Origin: Persebacter sp051009035
GTDB lineage: Bacteria; Pseudomonadota; Gammaproteobacteria; Tethybacterales; Persebacteraceae
Assembly (NCBI GenBank): GCA_051009035.1
Contig: JBPCWY010000233.1
Span: forward strand, 1-20,799
Length of the DNA stretch: 20,799 nt
Direction: 5' to 3'
The notes below the pieces were generated by a model that was given only the letters and a program-made list of their open reading frames with translations, was not told the origin of the DNA and made no database searches. A program made the translations under genes and the position numbers. Every line of letters starts with the position of its first letter. Position 1 is the first letter of the stretch. Shown piece by piece: positions 1-6,684 of this stretch.

Positions 1-1077
1 TGGGGGTTGTTTGACGGGCGCGATGTGATTCCGGCTTGGGTCGCCGATATGGATTTTGCCGCCGCGCCGCCGATACTCGCCGCGTTGCGGGAGCGGCTGG
101 ACCACGGCGTTTTTGGCTACGCCGAGCCGCCGCTTAAACTGCGCGAAACCGCCGCCGAATATTTTTTGCGCCGCTGGAATTGGCAAATCTCGCCGGAATG
201 GATTGTGTTTTTGCCCGGCTTGGGGACGGCGATTCATGCCTGTTGCCGCCTCGCCGAAGGAGGCGCGATTCTCACTCCTTCGCCGATTTACCATGTTTTT
301 CGCCGCGCGCCCGCATTGGCCGGGGCGCGGCGCGCGGACGCGCGTTTTGAATTTGACAATGGCGAATGGCGGATGCCGGAAAGCGCGTTGTCCGCGGCGT
401 GCGCGCCGGATGCGCGGCTTATGCAATTGTGCAATCCGCATAATCCCAACGGCAAAGTATACCGGCGCGAAGAGCTTTTGCAGCTGGGCGAATTTTGCCT
501 GCGCCGCGGGTTGTTGCTGTGCGCGGACGAAGTGCATGCCGATTTGATTTTGGACGAAGATAAAAACCATGTTTGCATCGCGTCTTTGGACGAAGACATC
601 GCGCGCCAAACAATTACGCTGCAAAGCCCCAGCAAAGCGTTTAATATTGCCGGATTAAATTTCGCCGTTGCGGTAATTTCGGACGGCGAATTGCGCCGCC
701 GTTTTTGCGCCGCGCTGGACGGAAAATCATTAAACCATCTCAACCCTTTCGGACTCGCCGCGGCGCGGGCGGCTTGGGGCGGCGAATGCGACGATTGGCT
801 TGCCGCCGCCGTTGGCTTGCTGCGCGCCAACCGCGATATGTTGTCGGCGGCGCGGTTGCCCGGCGTTGCGATGCCGCATTTGTCCGCGACTTATTTGGCG
901 TGGCTGCAAACGCGCGAATCGGGATTGTCGGCGGACGATTGGACGCGCGCGGGAGTCGGCATGTCGTCCGGCGAATCTTTCGGGGACGCGGATTTTATGC
1001 GGTTAAATTTCGGCTGCGCGCCGGCGTTGCTGGCGGAAATTATCCGCCGCATGCAGCGGGCGCTTCCCGCTTCCTAA
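1..1077 (+). CDS. patB: PatB/MalY-type PLP-dependent C-S lyase (5' end outside window)
   Basis: This is a fold-type I aminotransferase-like enzyme of the MalY/PatB group, which cleaves C-S bonds such as that of cystathionine (beta-lyase) in the cytoplasm. The open frame runs in from base 1, and the first visible residues end in PAWVADMDF, a conserved block that normally lies some 30-40 residues from the N-terminus. The gene is therefore truncated by the window edge and the TTG at 7 is not the real start. Counting from that TTG, the substrate/PLP motif NPHNPNGK is at 143-150, DEVHADL at 174-180, and the PLP-binding lysine is K210 in SPSKAFNIAGLN. About 358 residues are visible, against roughly 390 for the family. 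The gene ends in TAA, 15 nt before the preferred priA start, so the two are probably cotranscribed. PatB versus a generic class I/II aminotransferase cannot be settled by motif alone. Confidence 0.8.
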   Translation, partial: WGLFDGRDVIPAWVADMDFAAAPPILAALRERLDHGVFGYAEPPLKLRETAAEYFLRRWNWQISPEWIVFLPGLGTAIHACCRLAEGGAILTPSPIYHVFRRAPALAGARRADARFEFDNGEWRMPESALSAACAPDARLMQLCNPHNPNGKVYRREELLQLGEFCLRRGLLLCADEVHADLILDEDKNHVCIASLDEDIARQTITLQSPSKAFNIAGLNFAVAVISDGELRRRFCAALDGKSLNHLNPFGLAAARAAWGGECDDWLAAAVGLLRANRDMLSAARLPGVAMPHLSATYLAWLQTRESGLSADDWTRAGVGMSSGESFGDADFMRLNFGCAPALLAEIIRRMQRALPAS

Positions 1078-1092
1078 TTTGTTTTGCGCCGC

Positions 1093-3414
1093 ATGATTGT
1101 TTCCGTTGCGGTTAATGTGCCGGCGCGCCAGTTGTTTGACTACCGCGCCGAAGGGCGGGCGGGGGATTTTTTGGGGCGGCGCGTGCGCGTAGAATTTGGA
1201 CGGCGCAAAATATCCGGCGTCGTTTTGGCGGAAAGGGAAGACGATGCGGAAGATTCCGCCGCCGCGCAAAATTTAATCCCGTCGCAAAATTTAACTTCGC
1301 CGCAACGCTTAACCGCGCCGCAAAATTTAAAACCGCGGCAAGAATTAAACGCGCCGCAACAAAACTTGCGGCAAAATTTAAACCCGCAACGCAAGGTGCA
1401 GCATATTAAATTAAAACCGGTGTTGGAAGTGTATTCCGACATGCCGCCGTTGCCGCCGGATACTTTGGCGTTAATTCGTTTTTGCGCGGCGTATTACCAC
1501 GCGCCAATCGGGCTTGCCGCCGCCGCCGTTTTGCCCGCCGCATTTCGCCGCGCCAGCATCGCGGTTTTGGCGTCCGGCTACCGCCTCGCCGAAAACGCCG
1601 CCGCCTTGCCGCCGCGCCGTAAAACCACAAAAAAAACAGCCGAAACCGTGCAAAAAATATTTACATTGTTAAATGCATTAAACGAAAACGAATACCGCGC
1701 GGCGGAATATATCCGCCAAAAAACCGGCGCGTCCGCGGCGTTGTTGCGGCGGCTGGCGCAGGAGGGATTGTTAATCCGCGGGCATTGCTGGCCCGAATTA
1801 TCCGATGCGCCGCCCGATGCGCCGCCGTCATTAACCGCGGACCAGGAGCGCGCGTTGGCGCAAACCGAAACGGCGGGCGGATACGCGCCGCACCTGCTTT
1901 TTGGCGCGACCGGTTCGGGTAAAACCGAAATATATTTGCGCCTTGCCGAAAAAATATTGTCGGCGGGCGGGCGCGCGTTAATTCTAACGCCGGAAATTAA
2001 TTTAACGCCGCAGTTGGAAGCGTCTTTTGCCCGCCGTTTTCCGGCGCGCCGCTTGTCCGTTTTGCACAGCGGATTGACGGACGGGGAACGCGCCCGCCGC
2101 TGGCTGATGGCGCGCGAAGGCGCGGCGGATATTGTCCTCGGCACGCGCCTCGCCGTATTCACGCCGCTTCCGCGTTTGCGTTTGATTGTCGTAGACGAAG
2201 AGCATGACGATTCTTACAAACAAAGCGAAGGCGGCATGCAATTTTCGGCGCGCGATGTCGCGGTATGGCGCGCCAGCCGCGCCAAAATTCCGCTCGTGTG
2301 CGGCTCGGCGACTCCGTCTTTGGAAAGTTATGAAAACGCCCGCCGCGGACGCTACCGCCTTTTGCGCATGAACGCGCGCCCAAGCCCGGGAAAATTATCC
2401 AAAACATTGTGCGCGGAATCGGGCGCGTTGTTTCACGGCATGACGCAGCAATTTCTTTCCGAATTAGGCGAAACTTTAACCCGCGGCGAACAAGCGCTCG
2501 TGTTTGTCAACCGGCGCGGTTATTCGCCGATGTTGGTATGCCAAACTTGCCGCTGGGCGGTGATGTGCCGCGCCTGCGAAGCGCGCATGACATGGCACAA
2601 ACGGCGCGGGCGCATGCTGTGCCATCGTTGCGGCGGCGGGGCGTTGCCGCCGTTGCGATGCGAATCTTGCGGGGGCGAAATGCGCGCGGCGGGCATCGGA
2701 ACGCAGCGCATTGAAGACGCATTAAACGCCCGCTTTGCGCCGGTGCGGGCGGTGCGGCTGGACGGGGATTCGCTTTCGGCGCGGGGCAGTTTCGCCGCCT
2801 TGCGCGAACAAATCGCCTCCGGCGAAGCGCAGTTATTAGTCGGCACGCAAATCGTAGCGAAAGGGCATAACTTTCCGCGCCTGTCGTTTATCGGAATTCT
2901 CAACGCGGATGCGGGATTATGGGCGGCGGATTTTCGCGCCGAAGAGCGGTTGTTGATGCAGCTGTGGCAGGTTATCGGACGCGGCACGCGCAATGCAAAA
3001 TCGTGCCGGGCGTTAATCCAAACGGCAAAACCCGAACATCCGTTTTACCAAAGCATCGTCGCCGGTAATTTGGAAGAGTGCTGGCGGCGGCTTTCCGAAG
3101 AGCGGCGGCGGGCGAAGTTGCCGCCGTTTTCGTATTGCGCGTTATTGCGCGCATCGGCGCATTCGGAGCCGGCGTTGCGCGATTTTTTTGCAAAAGCGGC
3201 GCGCGCCGCCGCCGCCGTCCCCGCCCCGCGGGTCCGTTTTTTTTCTCCCGCGCCGTCCCCGCAGGCGAAAGCCGCCGGACGCTGGCATTGGCAATTATTA
3301 GCGCAATCCGAATCGCGCGCGGAATTGCGCCGCTTTTTAGAAGAGTGGCGCGATTCCCTCCCGCCCTCCGGCAAAGTCCGCTGGCATTTTGACATAGACC
3401 CGCTGCAAATCTAA
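1093..3414 (+). CDS. priA: Primosomal protein N' (PriA replication-restart helicase)
   Basis: PriA is a superfamily 2 3'-5' DNA helicase that reloads the replisome at stalled forks. Numbered from the ATG at 1093 (773 aa), the N-terminal 3'-end binding domain includes RRVRVEFGRRKISGVVL. Walker A GATGSGKT is at 271-278, DEEH at 368-371 and GSATPSLES follows. Four CxxC pairs (C483/486, 492/495, 510/513, 523/526) form the two-zinc module. GTQIVAKGHNF is at about 584-594, and motif VI is QVIGRGTR at 626-633, where most PriA proteins have QVAGRAGR. An in-frame hexapeptide repeat lies at about 58-100, inside the N-terminal domain. A TTG at 1084 is an alternative start three codons upstream; ATG is preferred because MIVSVAVNVP aligns with the usual PriA beginning. 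It follows the C-S lyase gene closely and is probably in the same operon. Confidence 0.95.
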   Translation: MIVSVAVNVPARQLFDYRAEGRAGDFLGRRVRVEFGRRKISGVVLAEREDDAEDSAAAQNLIPSQNLTSPQRLTAPQNLKPRQELNAPQQNLRQNLNPQRKVQHIKLKPVLEVYSDMPPLPPDTLALIRFCAAYYHAPIGLAAAAVLPAAFRRASIAVLASGYRLAENAAALPPRRKTTKKTAETVQKIFTLLNALNENEYRAAEYIRQKTGASAALLRRLAQEGLLIRGHCWPELSDAPPDAPPSLTADQERALAQTETAGGYAPHLLFGATGSGKTEIYLRLAEKILSAGGRALILTPEINLTPQLEASFARRFPARRLSVLHSGLTDGERARRWLMAREGAADIVLGTRLAVFTPLPRLRLIVVDEEHDDSYKQSEGGMQFSARDVAVWRASRAKIPLVCGSATPSLESYENARRGRYRLLRMNARPSPGKLSKTLCAESGALFHGMTQQFLSELGETLTRGEQALVFVNRRGYSPMLVCQTCRWAVMCRACEARMTWHKRRGRMLCHRCGGGALPPLRCESCGGEMRAAGIGTQRIEDALNARFAPVRAVRLDGDSLSARGSFAALREQIASGEAQLLVGTQIVAKGHNFPRLSFIGILNADAGLWAADFRAEERLLMQLWQVIGRGTRNAKSCRALIQTAKPEHPFYQSIVAGNLEECWRRLSEERRRAKLPPFSYCALLRASAHSEPALRDFFAKAARAAAAVPAPRVRFFSPAPSPQAKAAGRWHWQLLAQSESRAELRRFLEEWRDSLPPSGKVRWHFDIDPLQI
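1264..1386 (+). repeat. 18-bp in-frame minisatellite within priA
   Basis: Units built on GCAAAATTTAA begin at 1266, 1284, 1302, 1320, 1338 and 1356, an exact 18-bp period, and two more copies follow at 15-bp steps (1371, 1386). They encode degenerate hexapeptides of the form Q-N/R/E-L-x-x-P. The tract sits between the GVVL strand and the KLKPVLEV segment of the N-terminal domain, where other PriA proteins have a short linker. Unit changes of 18 bp would keep the frame. Confidence 0.9.
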
Positions 3415-3445
3415 ACGGCAAAAACGCCCGCCTTTTCATATTTAA

Positions 3446-3489
3446 CCGCTCGCCCCCGATTTTAATCGAGGGCAGGGCGGACATTTTTT
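3446..3489 (+). terminator. Probable intrinsic terminator of priA
   Basis: An imperfect GC-rich hairpin lies 31 nt after the priA stop. The arms pair through CCGC, GCCC and CGAT on the left with ATCG, GGGC and GGCGG on the right, around a TTTA loop. The hairpin is followed by ACATTTTTT. The stem has bulges, so strength is uncertain. Confidence 0.6.
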
Positions 3490-3538
3490 GCGGGGAATTT
3501 GGGTTTGGTTTGCGGGTTGGCGCCGTTAAAATGCCGGA

Positions 3539-3717
3539 CTTTCCGCTTTTGGGGTATTTGCACAATTTCGGTTCATAAATCTGTGCAAAACTGCTCCCAA
3601 ATGCGGCAAATTCGCCCTCTCCGTGCGGTTGTTGCAATATTAATCAATTTCCAAAAATCTCCAAAAAACAAATAGATAATTTTGGGAAATTTGCGCCGCC
3701 CGCGCAAACTTTTTTTT
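3539..3717 (+). ncRNA. Candidate small RNA or xseA leader in the priA-xseA gap
   Basis: The 357-nt gap 3415-3771 has no convincing gene. After the priA terminator there is a possible promoter, TTGGTT (3505-3510) with a 16-nt spacer and TAAAAT (3527-3532), and then about 150 nt of non-coding, comparatively AT-rich sequence ending at a perfect intrinsic terminator (3690-3717). A discrete transcript of about 180 nt would explain a terminator that serves no gene. Alternatively the segment is the xseA 5' leader and the terminator is an attenuator. The 15-codon ORF at 3531 shows nothing recognisable. I do not recognise a known RNA family. Confidence 0.3.
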
Positions 3718-3734
3718 CGCCCGAAATTGTGCAA
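3558..3734. repeat. 14-bp perfect inverted repeat enclosing the second terminator
   Basis: TTGCACAATTTCGG at 3558-3571 is the exact reverse complement of 3721-3734. The match continues for three more bases (GTA) on the outer side with one indel. The right copy starts three bases after the U-tract of the terminator at 3690-3717, so the two arms enclose it. It could be a long-range RNA helix, a protein-binding dyad, or the ends of a small element. Confidence 0.7.
3690..3717 (+). terminator. Perfect intrinsic terminator 54 nt before xseA
   Basis: A 7-bp perfect stem TTTGCGC/GCGCAAA with loop CGCCC is followed after one C by eight T residues (3710-3717). It lies upstream of xseA and downstream of the priA terminator, so it must end a non-coding transcript or attenuate xseA. 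Confidence 0.85.
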
Positions 3735-3771
3735 TACTTGCGCCTGCAAACGCGGAATATGGCGGGAATTT

Positions 3772-5112
3772 ATGGATTTATGGGCTAAATCGGAGAATCA
3801 ATTGCTCTCTGTCGGCGATTTTGTCGCGGCGGCGCGGCGCGCCGTGGAAGACAACTTGCCCGCCTGTTGGATTGCCGGAGAAGTCGCCAATTTTACCCGC
3901 GCCGCTTCCGGACATTGGTATTTTGTCCTGCGCGATTCGGAGGGGCAGGCGGATTGCGTGATGCTGCGGCAATACAATTCCCTGCTGTCCGCGCCGCTGC
4001 AAAACGGCAGTGCGGTGGAAGTGTTGGCGCGGGCGAGTATCTACGCGCCGCGCGGGCGGTTTCAGATCATGGCGCGGTTTGTCCGCCAAACCGGAGCGGG
4101 GCGGTTGTATGAATTGTTTATGCGGCGAAAGCAGGAATGGGCGGCGCGCGGCTGGTTTGATTCCGCCCGCAAAAAGCCGTTGCCGTTTTGGCCCGAAACT
4201 GTCGGCGTTGTCGGCTCCGTAACGGGCGCGGCGGTGCGCGATGTGTTGCGGACGCTCAAAACGCGCATGCCTTCGGTGCATGTCGTGGTGTATCCCGCCC
4301 CGGCGCAGGGCGCGGACGCGCCGGCAAAAATCGCCGCGGCAATCCAAACGGCAAACCGGCGCGCCGAATGCGGCGTTCTCATCGTTTGCCGCGGGGGCGG
4401 CGGTATGGAAGATTTGCAGGCGTATAACGAAGAAGAAACGGTCGCCGCAATCGTCGCTTCCCGCCTGCCCGTGATTACCGGCATCGGACACGAAATTGAC
4501 GAAACGCTCGCCGATTTGGCGGCGGATGCGCGCGCGCCCACCCCGACTGGTGCGGCGGTATTGTCCGCTCCCGATAAAAGCGAGATTGGCGAAAAATTGC
4601 GCGCCGCCGCCGAAGGTTTTTGCCGCGCCGCCTCCCGCGCGGCGGGCGACAAAGTGCAGCGGCTGGATTGGGCGGCGGCGGCGTTAGCGCGTCCGTCCGC
4701 AAATCTTGCCGAAAAAGGCGCGGTTTTGCGGCAAAGCGCGGCGCAATTTTCCGCCGCGGCAAATGCGGCGCATGCGGATATTCGCCTGCGTTTTCATTCC
4801 GCCGTCTCGCGCATTCCAAAACCGCGCCTCGCGGAAAAAGCAGAATCGCTGCGCAACCAAGCGGCGCGTTTTTCGCCCGCCGCAAAACACAATTTACAAA
4901 CCGCCGAATTTCGCCTGCGCCGCGCCGCCGCCCTCGTTGCGGCGTGCGCCCCAAAAAGAACGCTGGCGCGCGGATACAGCATCGCGCGGGACGCCGCCGG
5001 AAATATCGTTGCGGACGGCGGCGCATTGCGGGCGGGAGACGGTTTGCATTTGCAATTCGCGCAGGGCGGGGCGGAAGCGTCCGTCCGCCGCGCGTTTGGC
5101 AAACCCGATTAA
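3772..5112 (+). CDS. xseA: Exodeoxyribonuclease VII large subunit
   Basis: XseA is the catalytic subunit of exonuclease VII, which degrades single-stranded DNA to oligonucleotides in both directions together with XseB. The 446-aa product is close to the E. coli length of 456. It has an N-terminal OB-fold (about 10-105, with GEVANFTRAASGHWYFVLRD), then the catalytic domain with VVGSVTGAAVRDVL at 147-159, RGGGG at 207-211, GHEID at 239-243 and RAPTPTGA at 254-261. A long alanine-rich helical region follows, and the C-terminus has LARGYSIARDAAGN. The ATG at 3772 is chosen because it gives the standard N-terminus. A TTG 90 nt upstream would translate straight through an intrinsic terminator. The small subunit gene xseB is not in the window. 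A GGCGGG seven nt from the ATG may be a weak ribosome binding site. Confidence 0.95.
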   Translation: MDLWAKSENQLLSVGDFVAAARRAVEDNLPACWIAGEVANFTRAASGHWYFVLRDSEGQADCVMLRQYNSLLSAPLQNGSAVEVLARASIYAPRGRFQIMARFVRQTGAGRLYELFMRRKQEWAARGWFDSARKKPLPFWPETVGVVGSVTGAAVRDVLRTLKTRMPSVHVVVYPAPAQGADAPAKIAAAIQTANRRAECGVLIVCRGGGGMEDLQAYNEEETVAAIVASRLPVITGIGHEIDETLADLAADARAPTPTGAAVLSAPDKSEIGEKLRAAAEGFCRAASRAAGDKVQRLDWAAAALARPSANLAEKGAVLRQSAAQFSAAANAAHADIRLRFHSAVSRIPKPRLAEKAESLRNQAARFSPAAKHNLQTAEFRLRRAAALVAACAPKRTLARGYSIARDAAGNIVADGGALRAGDGLHLQFAQGGAEASVRRAFGKPD

Positions 5113-5127
5113 AACCGCAAATTCCGG

Positions 5128-5133
5128 TAAAAT
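5128..5133 (+). promoter_or_regulatory. -10 element placed for a leaderless start of the ferredoxin gene
   Basis: TAAAAT is followed by six bases and then the ATG at 5140, so transcription would begin at or beside the start codon. No Shine-Dalgarno sequence is present, and no convincing -35 is seen at 16-18 nt. Confidence 0.4.
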
Positions 5134-5139
5134 ACGGAT

Positions 5140-5865
5140 ATGAAACTCGGATTAGTCGTGGATTTGGATACTTGCGTGGGATGCCACGCCTGCGCGGTCG
5201 CCTGCAAACAATGGAATAACGGAGGCGCGGAGGGACCGCTTGCGGACGAACGCCCCTACGGGCGCGACCCGGAAGGCGTTTGGTTTAACCGCGTGCGCGC
5301 TTTTGAAGCGGAAGATTCGGACGAAACGCCGGGCGGGCGGACGGTGCATTTTCCGATGTCGTGCATGCACTGCGAAGACGCGGCGTGCGTGGATGTTTGC
5401 CCGACCGGCGCGTCCTACAAACGCGCCGAAGACGGCATCGTTTTAGTAGACGGCGAAAAATGCATGGGCTGCAATTTATGTTCGTGGGCGTGTCCCTACG
5501 GCGCGCGCGAATTGGATTCGCAAAGCGGGACAATGAAAAAATGCACGCTGTGCGTAGACCGCATCTACGACAAAAACCTGCCCGAAGCGGAGCGGCAACC
5601 GGCATGCGTCTTAACCTGTCCGACAAACTCCCGCGTCTTCGGCGATTTTGACGATCCGGAATCGGAAGTATCCAAACTCGCGCGCGAAAGAAACGGCGCG
5701 GGATTGCTGCCGGAACTGGGCTACAAACCGGTCAACCAATATTTACCGCCGCGCAAACCGGTAGAAATAGTTTTAGAAAAAAAAGACGGCGCAAAACCGG
5801 CGGCGAACCCCGAATCCGCGTCCGGCGGTTTAATGGCGTGGGTGCATAAGTTTCTCGGCGCGTAA
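5140..5865 (+). CDS. Four-cluster [4Fe-4S] ferredoxin subunit of a DMSO-reductase-family enzyme (DmsB/SoeB-like)
   Basis: The 241-aa protein is the electron-transfer subunit of a molybdopterin oxidoreductase complex. Sixteen cysteines fall in four groups: C12/15/18/22, C75/78/83/87, C108/111/114/118 and C135/138/156/160. That is the exact pattern of DmsB, PhsB and SoeB, which carry four [4Fe-4S] clusters. The opening MKLGLVVDLDTCVGCHAC resembles SoeB of the cytoplasmic-facing sulfite dehydrogenase SoeABC, but substrate cannot be read from this subunit. There is no twin-arginine signal in this subunit. The matching membrane anchor lies downstream at 6685, separated by accessory DNA. The upstream neighbour is xseA, not the large catalytic subunit that normally precedes this gene. 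Confidence 0.9.
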   Translation: MKLGLVVDLDTCVGCHACAVACKQWNNGGAEGPLADERPYGRDPEGVWFNRVRAFEAEDSDETPGGRTVHFPMSCMHCEDAACVDVCPTGASYKRAEDGIVLVDGEKCMGCNLCSWACPYGARELDSQSGTMKKCTLCVDRIYDKNLPEAERQPACVLTCPTNSRVFGDFDDPESEVSKLARERNGAGLLPELGYKPVNQYLPPRKPVEIVLEKKDGAKPAANPESASGGLMAWVHKFLGA

Positions 5866-5936
5866 AAATTAATTAAACAAAGTTTCCGCGTTTACCAAAC
5901 AAGCAAACGCAAAACACACTTGCAAAGGAGCAAAAA

Positions 5937-6060
5937 ATGAAAAAAGAAAACCAAAGAATGTGGATGGTGCGCGCCGGGAGCCAAGGCGTAAGATTTGACG
6001 AATATTCGCGTTAAAGAAGTATATCAACGGGAATTGCTGGAAGAAGCGAGGCTTGCATGA
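5937..6060 (+). pseudogene. Remnant of a restriction-endonuclease-like gene
   Basis: A strong ribosome binding site AAGGAG (5925-5930) is followed after six bases by an ATG and a 25-codon frame containing MWMVRAGSQG and RFDEY, stopping at TAA (6012-6014). That opening resembles the conserved N-terminus of Mrr-like and related restriction endonucleases (W-M-V-R-A-G-x-x-G, then an acidic pair). A different frame immediately after reads KEVYQRELLEEARLA to a TGA at 6058-6060, which could be the far end of the same or another gene. The arrangement fits an internal deletion. The family assignment is by recall of a short motif and is tentative; a genuine 25-aa peptide is the alternative. Confidence 0.4.
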
Positions 6061-6117
6061 AAAAGCGGGGGCGCTGATACCAATCCCCGGTTAAGCGGGT
6101 TCATATCCCGCTTTCCG

Positions 6118-6272
6118 CAAAGAGATTCCTGCCTTCGCAGGAATGGAGAGACGGGGGGATTTTGCGCCTTGCCGCCGCCGGAATTGCGGAATCATTGCGG
6201 CGGCATTATTGGCGGTTTGACGGCGGCAAATAAAATACACTCTCCATTCCTGCGAAGGCAGGAATCTCTTTG
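6118..6272. mobile_element. 155-bp MITE-like element with 33-bp perfect terminal inverted repeats
   Basis: Bases 6118-6150 are the exact reverse complement of 6240-6272. Each arm contains its own palindrome, ATTCCTGC and GCAGGAAT around a 4-nt loop (6125-6144 and 6246-6265), of the same general type as the short REP-like or dRS3-like repeats common in proteobacteria. The 89-bp interior codes for nothing obvious. No clear target-site duplication is visible. The outer flanks share a weak similarity (CCCGC on the left, GCGGG on the right). As RNA it would form a very stable long hairpin. Confidence 0.75.
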
Positions 6273-6305
6273 TCGGCGGCGGGATAATTCCCAAGTTAAA
6301 TATAG

Positions 6306-6311
6306 TATAAT
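6306..6311 (+). promoter_or_regulatory. Consensus -10 box of the GIY-YIG gene
   Basis: A perfect TATAAT ends six bases before the ATG at 6318. There is no ribosome binding site in TTTTGGC, so the mRNA is expected to be leaderless. No good -35 is seen. Confidence 0.5.
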
Positions 6312-6317
6312 TTTGGC

Positions 6318-6614
6318 ATGCAAAAAGAAGCGTGCGCGGCGTATATCATGACAAACGAGGGCAAAACCGTGCTGTATACCGGCGTAACGACAAATTTAAT
6401 CAAGCGCGTGTGGGAGCATAGGCAGGGGTTTGTGGCGGGTTTTTCCCGCAAATACCGTTGTCGCTTTTTGGCGTATTATGAATTGCATGACGAATGGGAG
6501 TCGGCGGTTCGGCGGGAGAAACAAATTAAGGCATGGAAAAGGGAATGGAAAGAAAGATTAATCGCGGACAAAAATCCCGATTGGAAGGATTTGTATGCCG
6601 GCATTTTGGGATAG
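6318..6614 (+). CDS. Small GIY-YIG domain nuclease-like protein
   Basis: This 98-aa protein consists of a single GIY-YIG domain. YIM (9-11) and YTGV (20-23) correspond to the two halves of the GIY-YIG signature. They are followed by TTNLIKRVWEHR and, later, AVRREKQIKAWKREWK and NPDWKDLY, the standard blocks of the short stand-alone family related to YhbQ. Members are predicted endonucleases, mostly uncharacterised. The start is an ATG directly behind a TATAAT box. A palindromic repeat begins on the base after the stop codon, and the inverted-repeat element lies 45 nt upstream. Short GIY-YIG genes next to such repeats are familiar in other proteobacteria, where the repeat is often read through as an SRLRGND-like tail. 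It interrupts the space between the two redox subunits. Confidence 0.85.
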   Translation: MQKEACAAYIMTNEGKTVLYTGVTTNLIKRVWEHRQGFVAGFSRKYRCRFLAYYELHDEWESAVRREKQIKAWKREWKERLIADKNPDWKDLYAGILG

Positions 6615-6634
6615 ATTTCCGCTTTTGCGGGAAT
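6615..6634. repeat. Palindromic REP-like unit after the GIY-YIG gene
   Basis: ATTTCCGC, a TTTT loop and GCGGGAAT form an imperfect palindrome (one mismatch). It is the same design as the palindromes inside the inverted repeats at 6125 and 6246, and it starts immediately after the TAG stop. Confidence 0.6.
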
Positions 6635-6684
6635 GGAAAAATGCGGCAAAATGCGGCGGCGCGGAAAGGCGGCGCGCTTAATTC

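Larger units (their letters stand above)
5866..6317. other. Accessory intergenic region splitting the redox operon
   Basis: These 452 nt hold, in order, an AT-rich stretch with a strong ribosome binding site, a truncated restriction-type gene start (5937), a hairpin AAGCGGG/CCCGCTT (6093-6113), and a 155-bp element with 33-bp inverted ends (6118-6272). A TATAAT box for the GIY-YIG gene follows at 6306. No intact gene is present. The region looks like a site of repeated small insertions. Confidence 0.7.

Noticed and set aside
2429..2437. TGTTTCACG, the left half of a parS site, inside priA
   Set aside because: The right half is absent (GCATGAC instead of TGAAACA) and it lies in conserved coding sequence.
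3682..3771. Upstream TTG start for xseA
   Set aside because: The extra 30 residues would be a translation of an intrinsic terminator and its U-tract. The ATG at 3772 gives the standard N-terminus.
3778..4491. Long antisense open frame across xseA (237 codons)
   Set aside because: It is an artefact of GC-rich codon structure, with no recognisable motif, and it runs opposite a clear gene.
6093..6113. Stem-loop AAGCGGG-TTCATAT-CCCGCTT resembling a CAT anticodon arm
   Set aside because: No D-arm, T-arm or acceptor stem can be built around it, so it is treated as a simple hairpin of the repeat region and not a tRNA or tRNA fragment.
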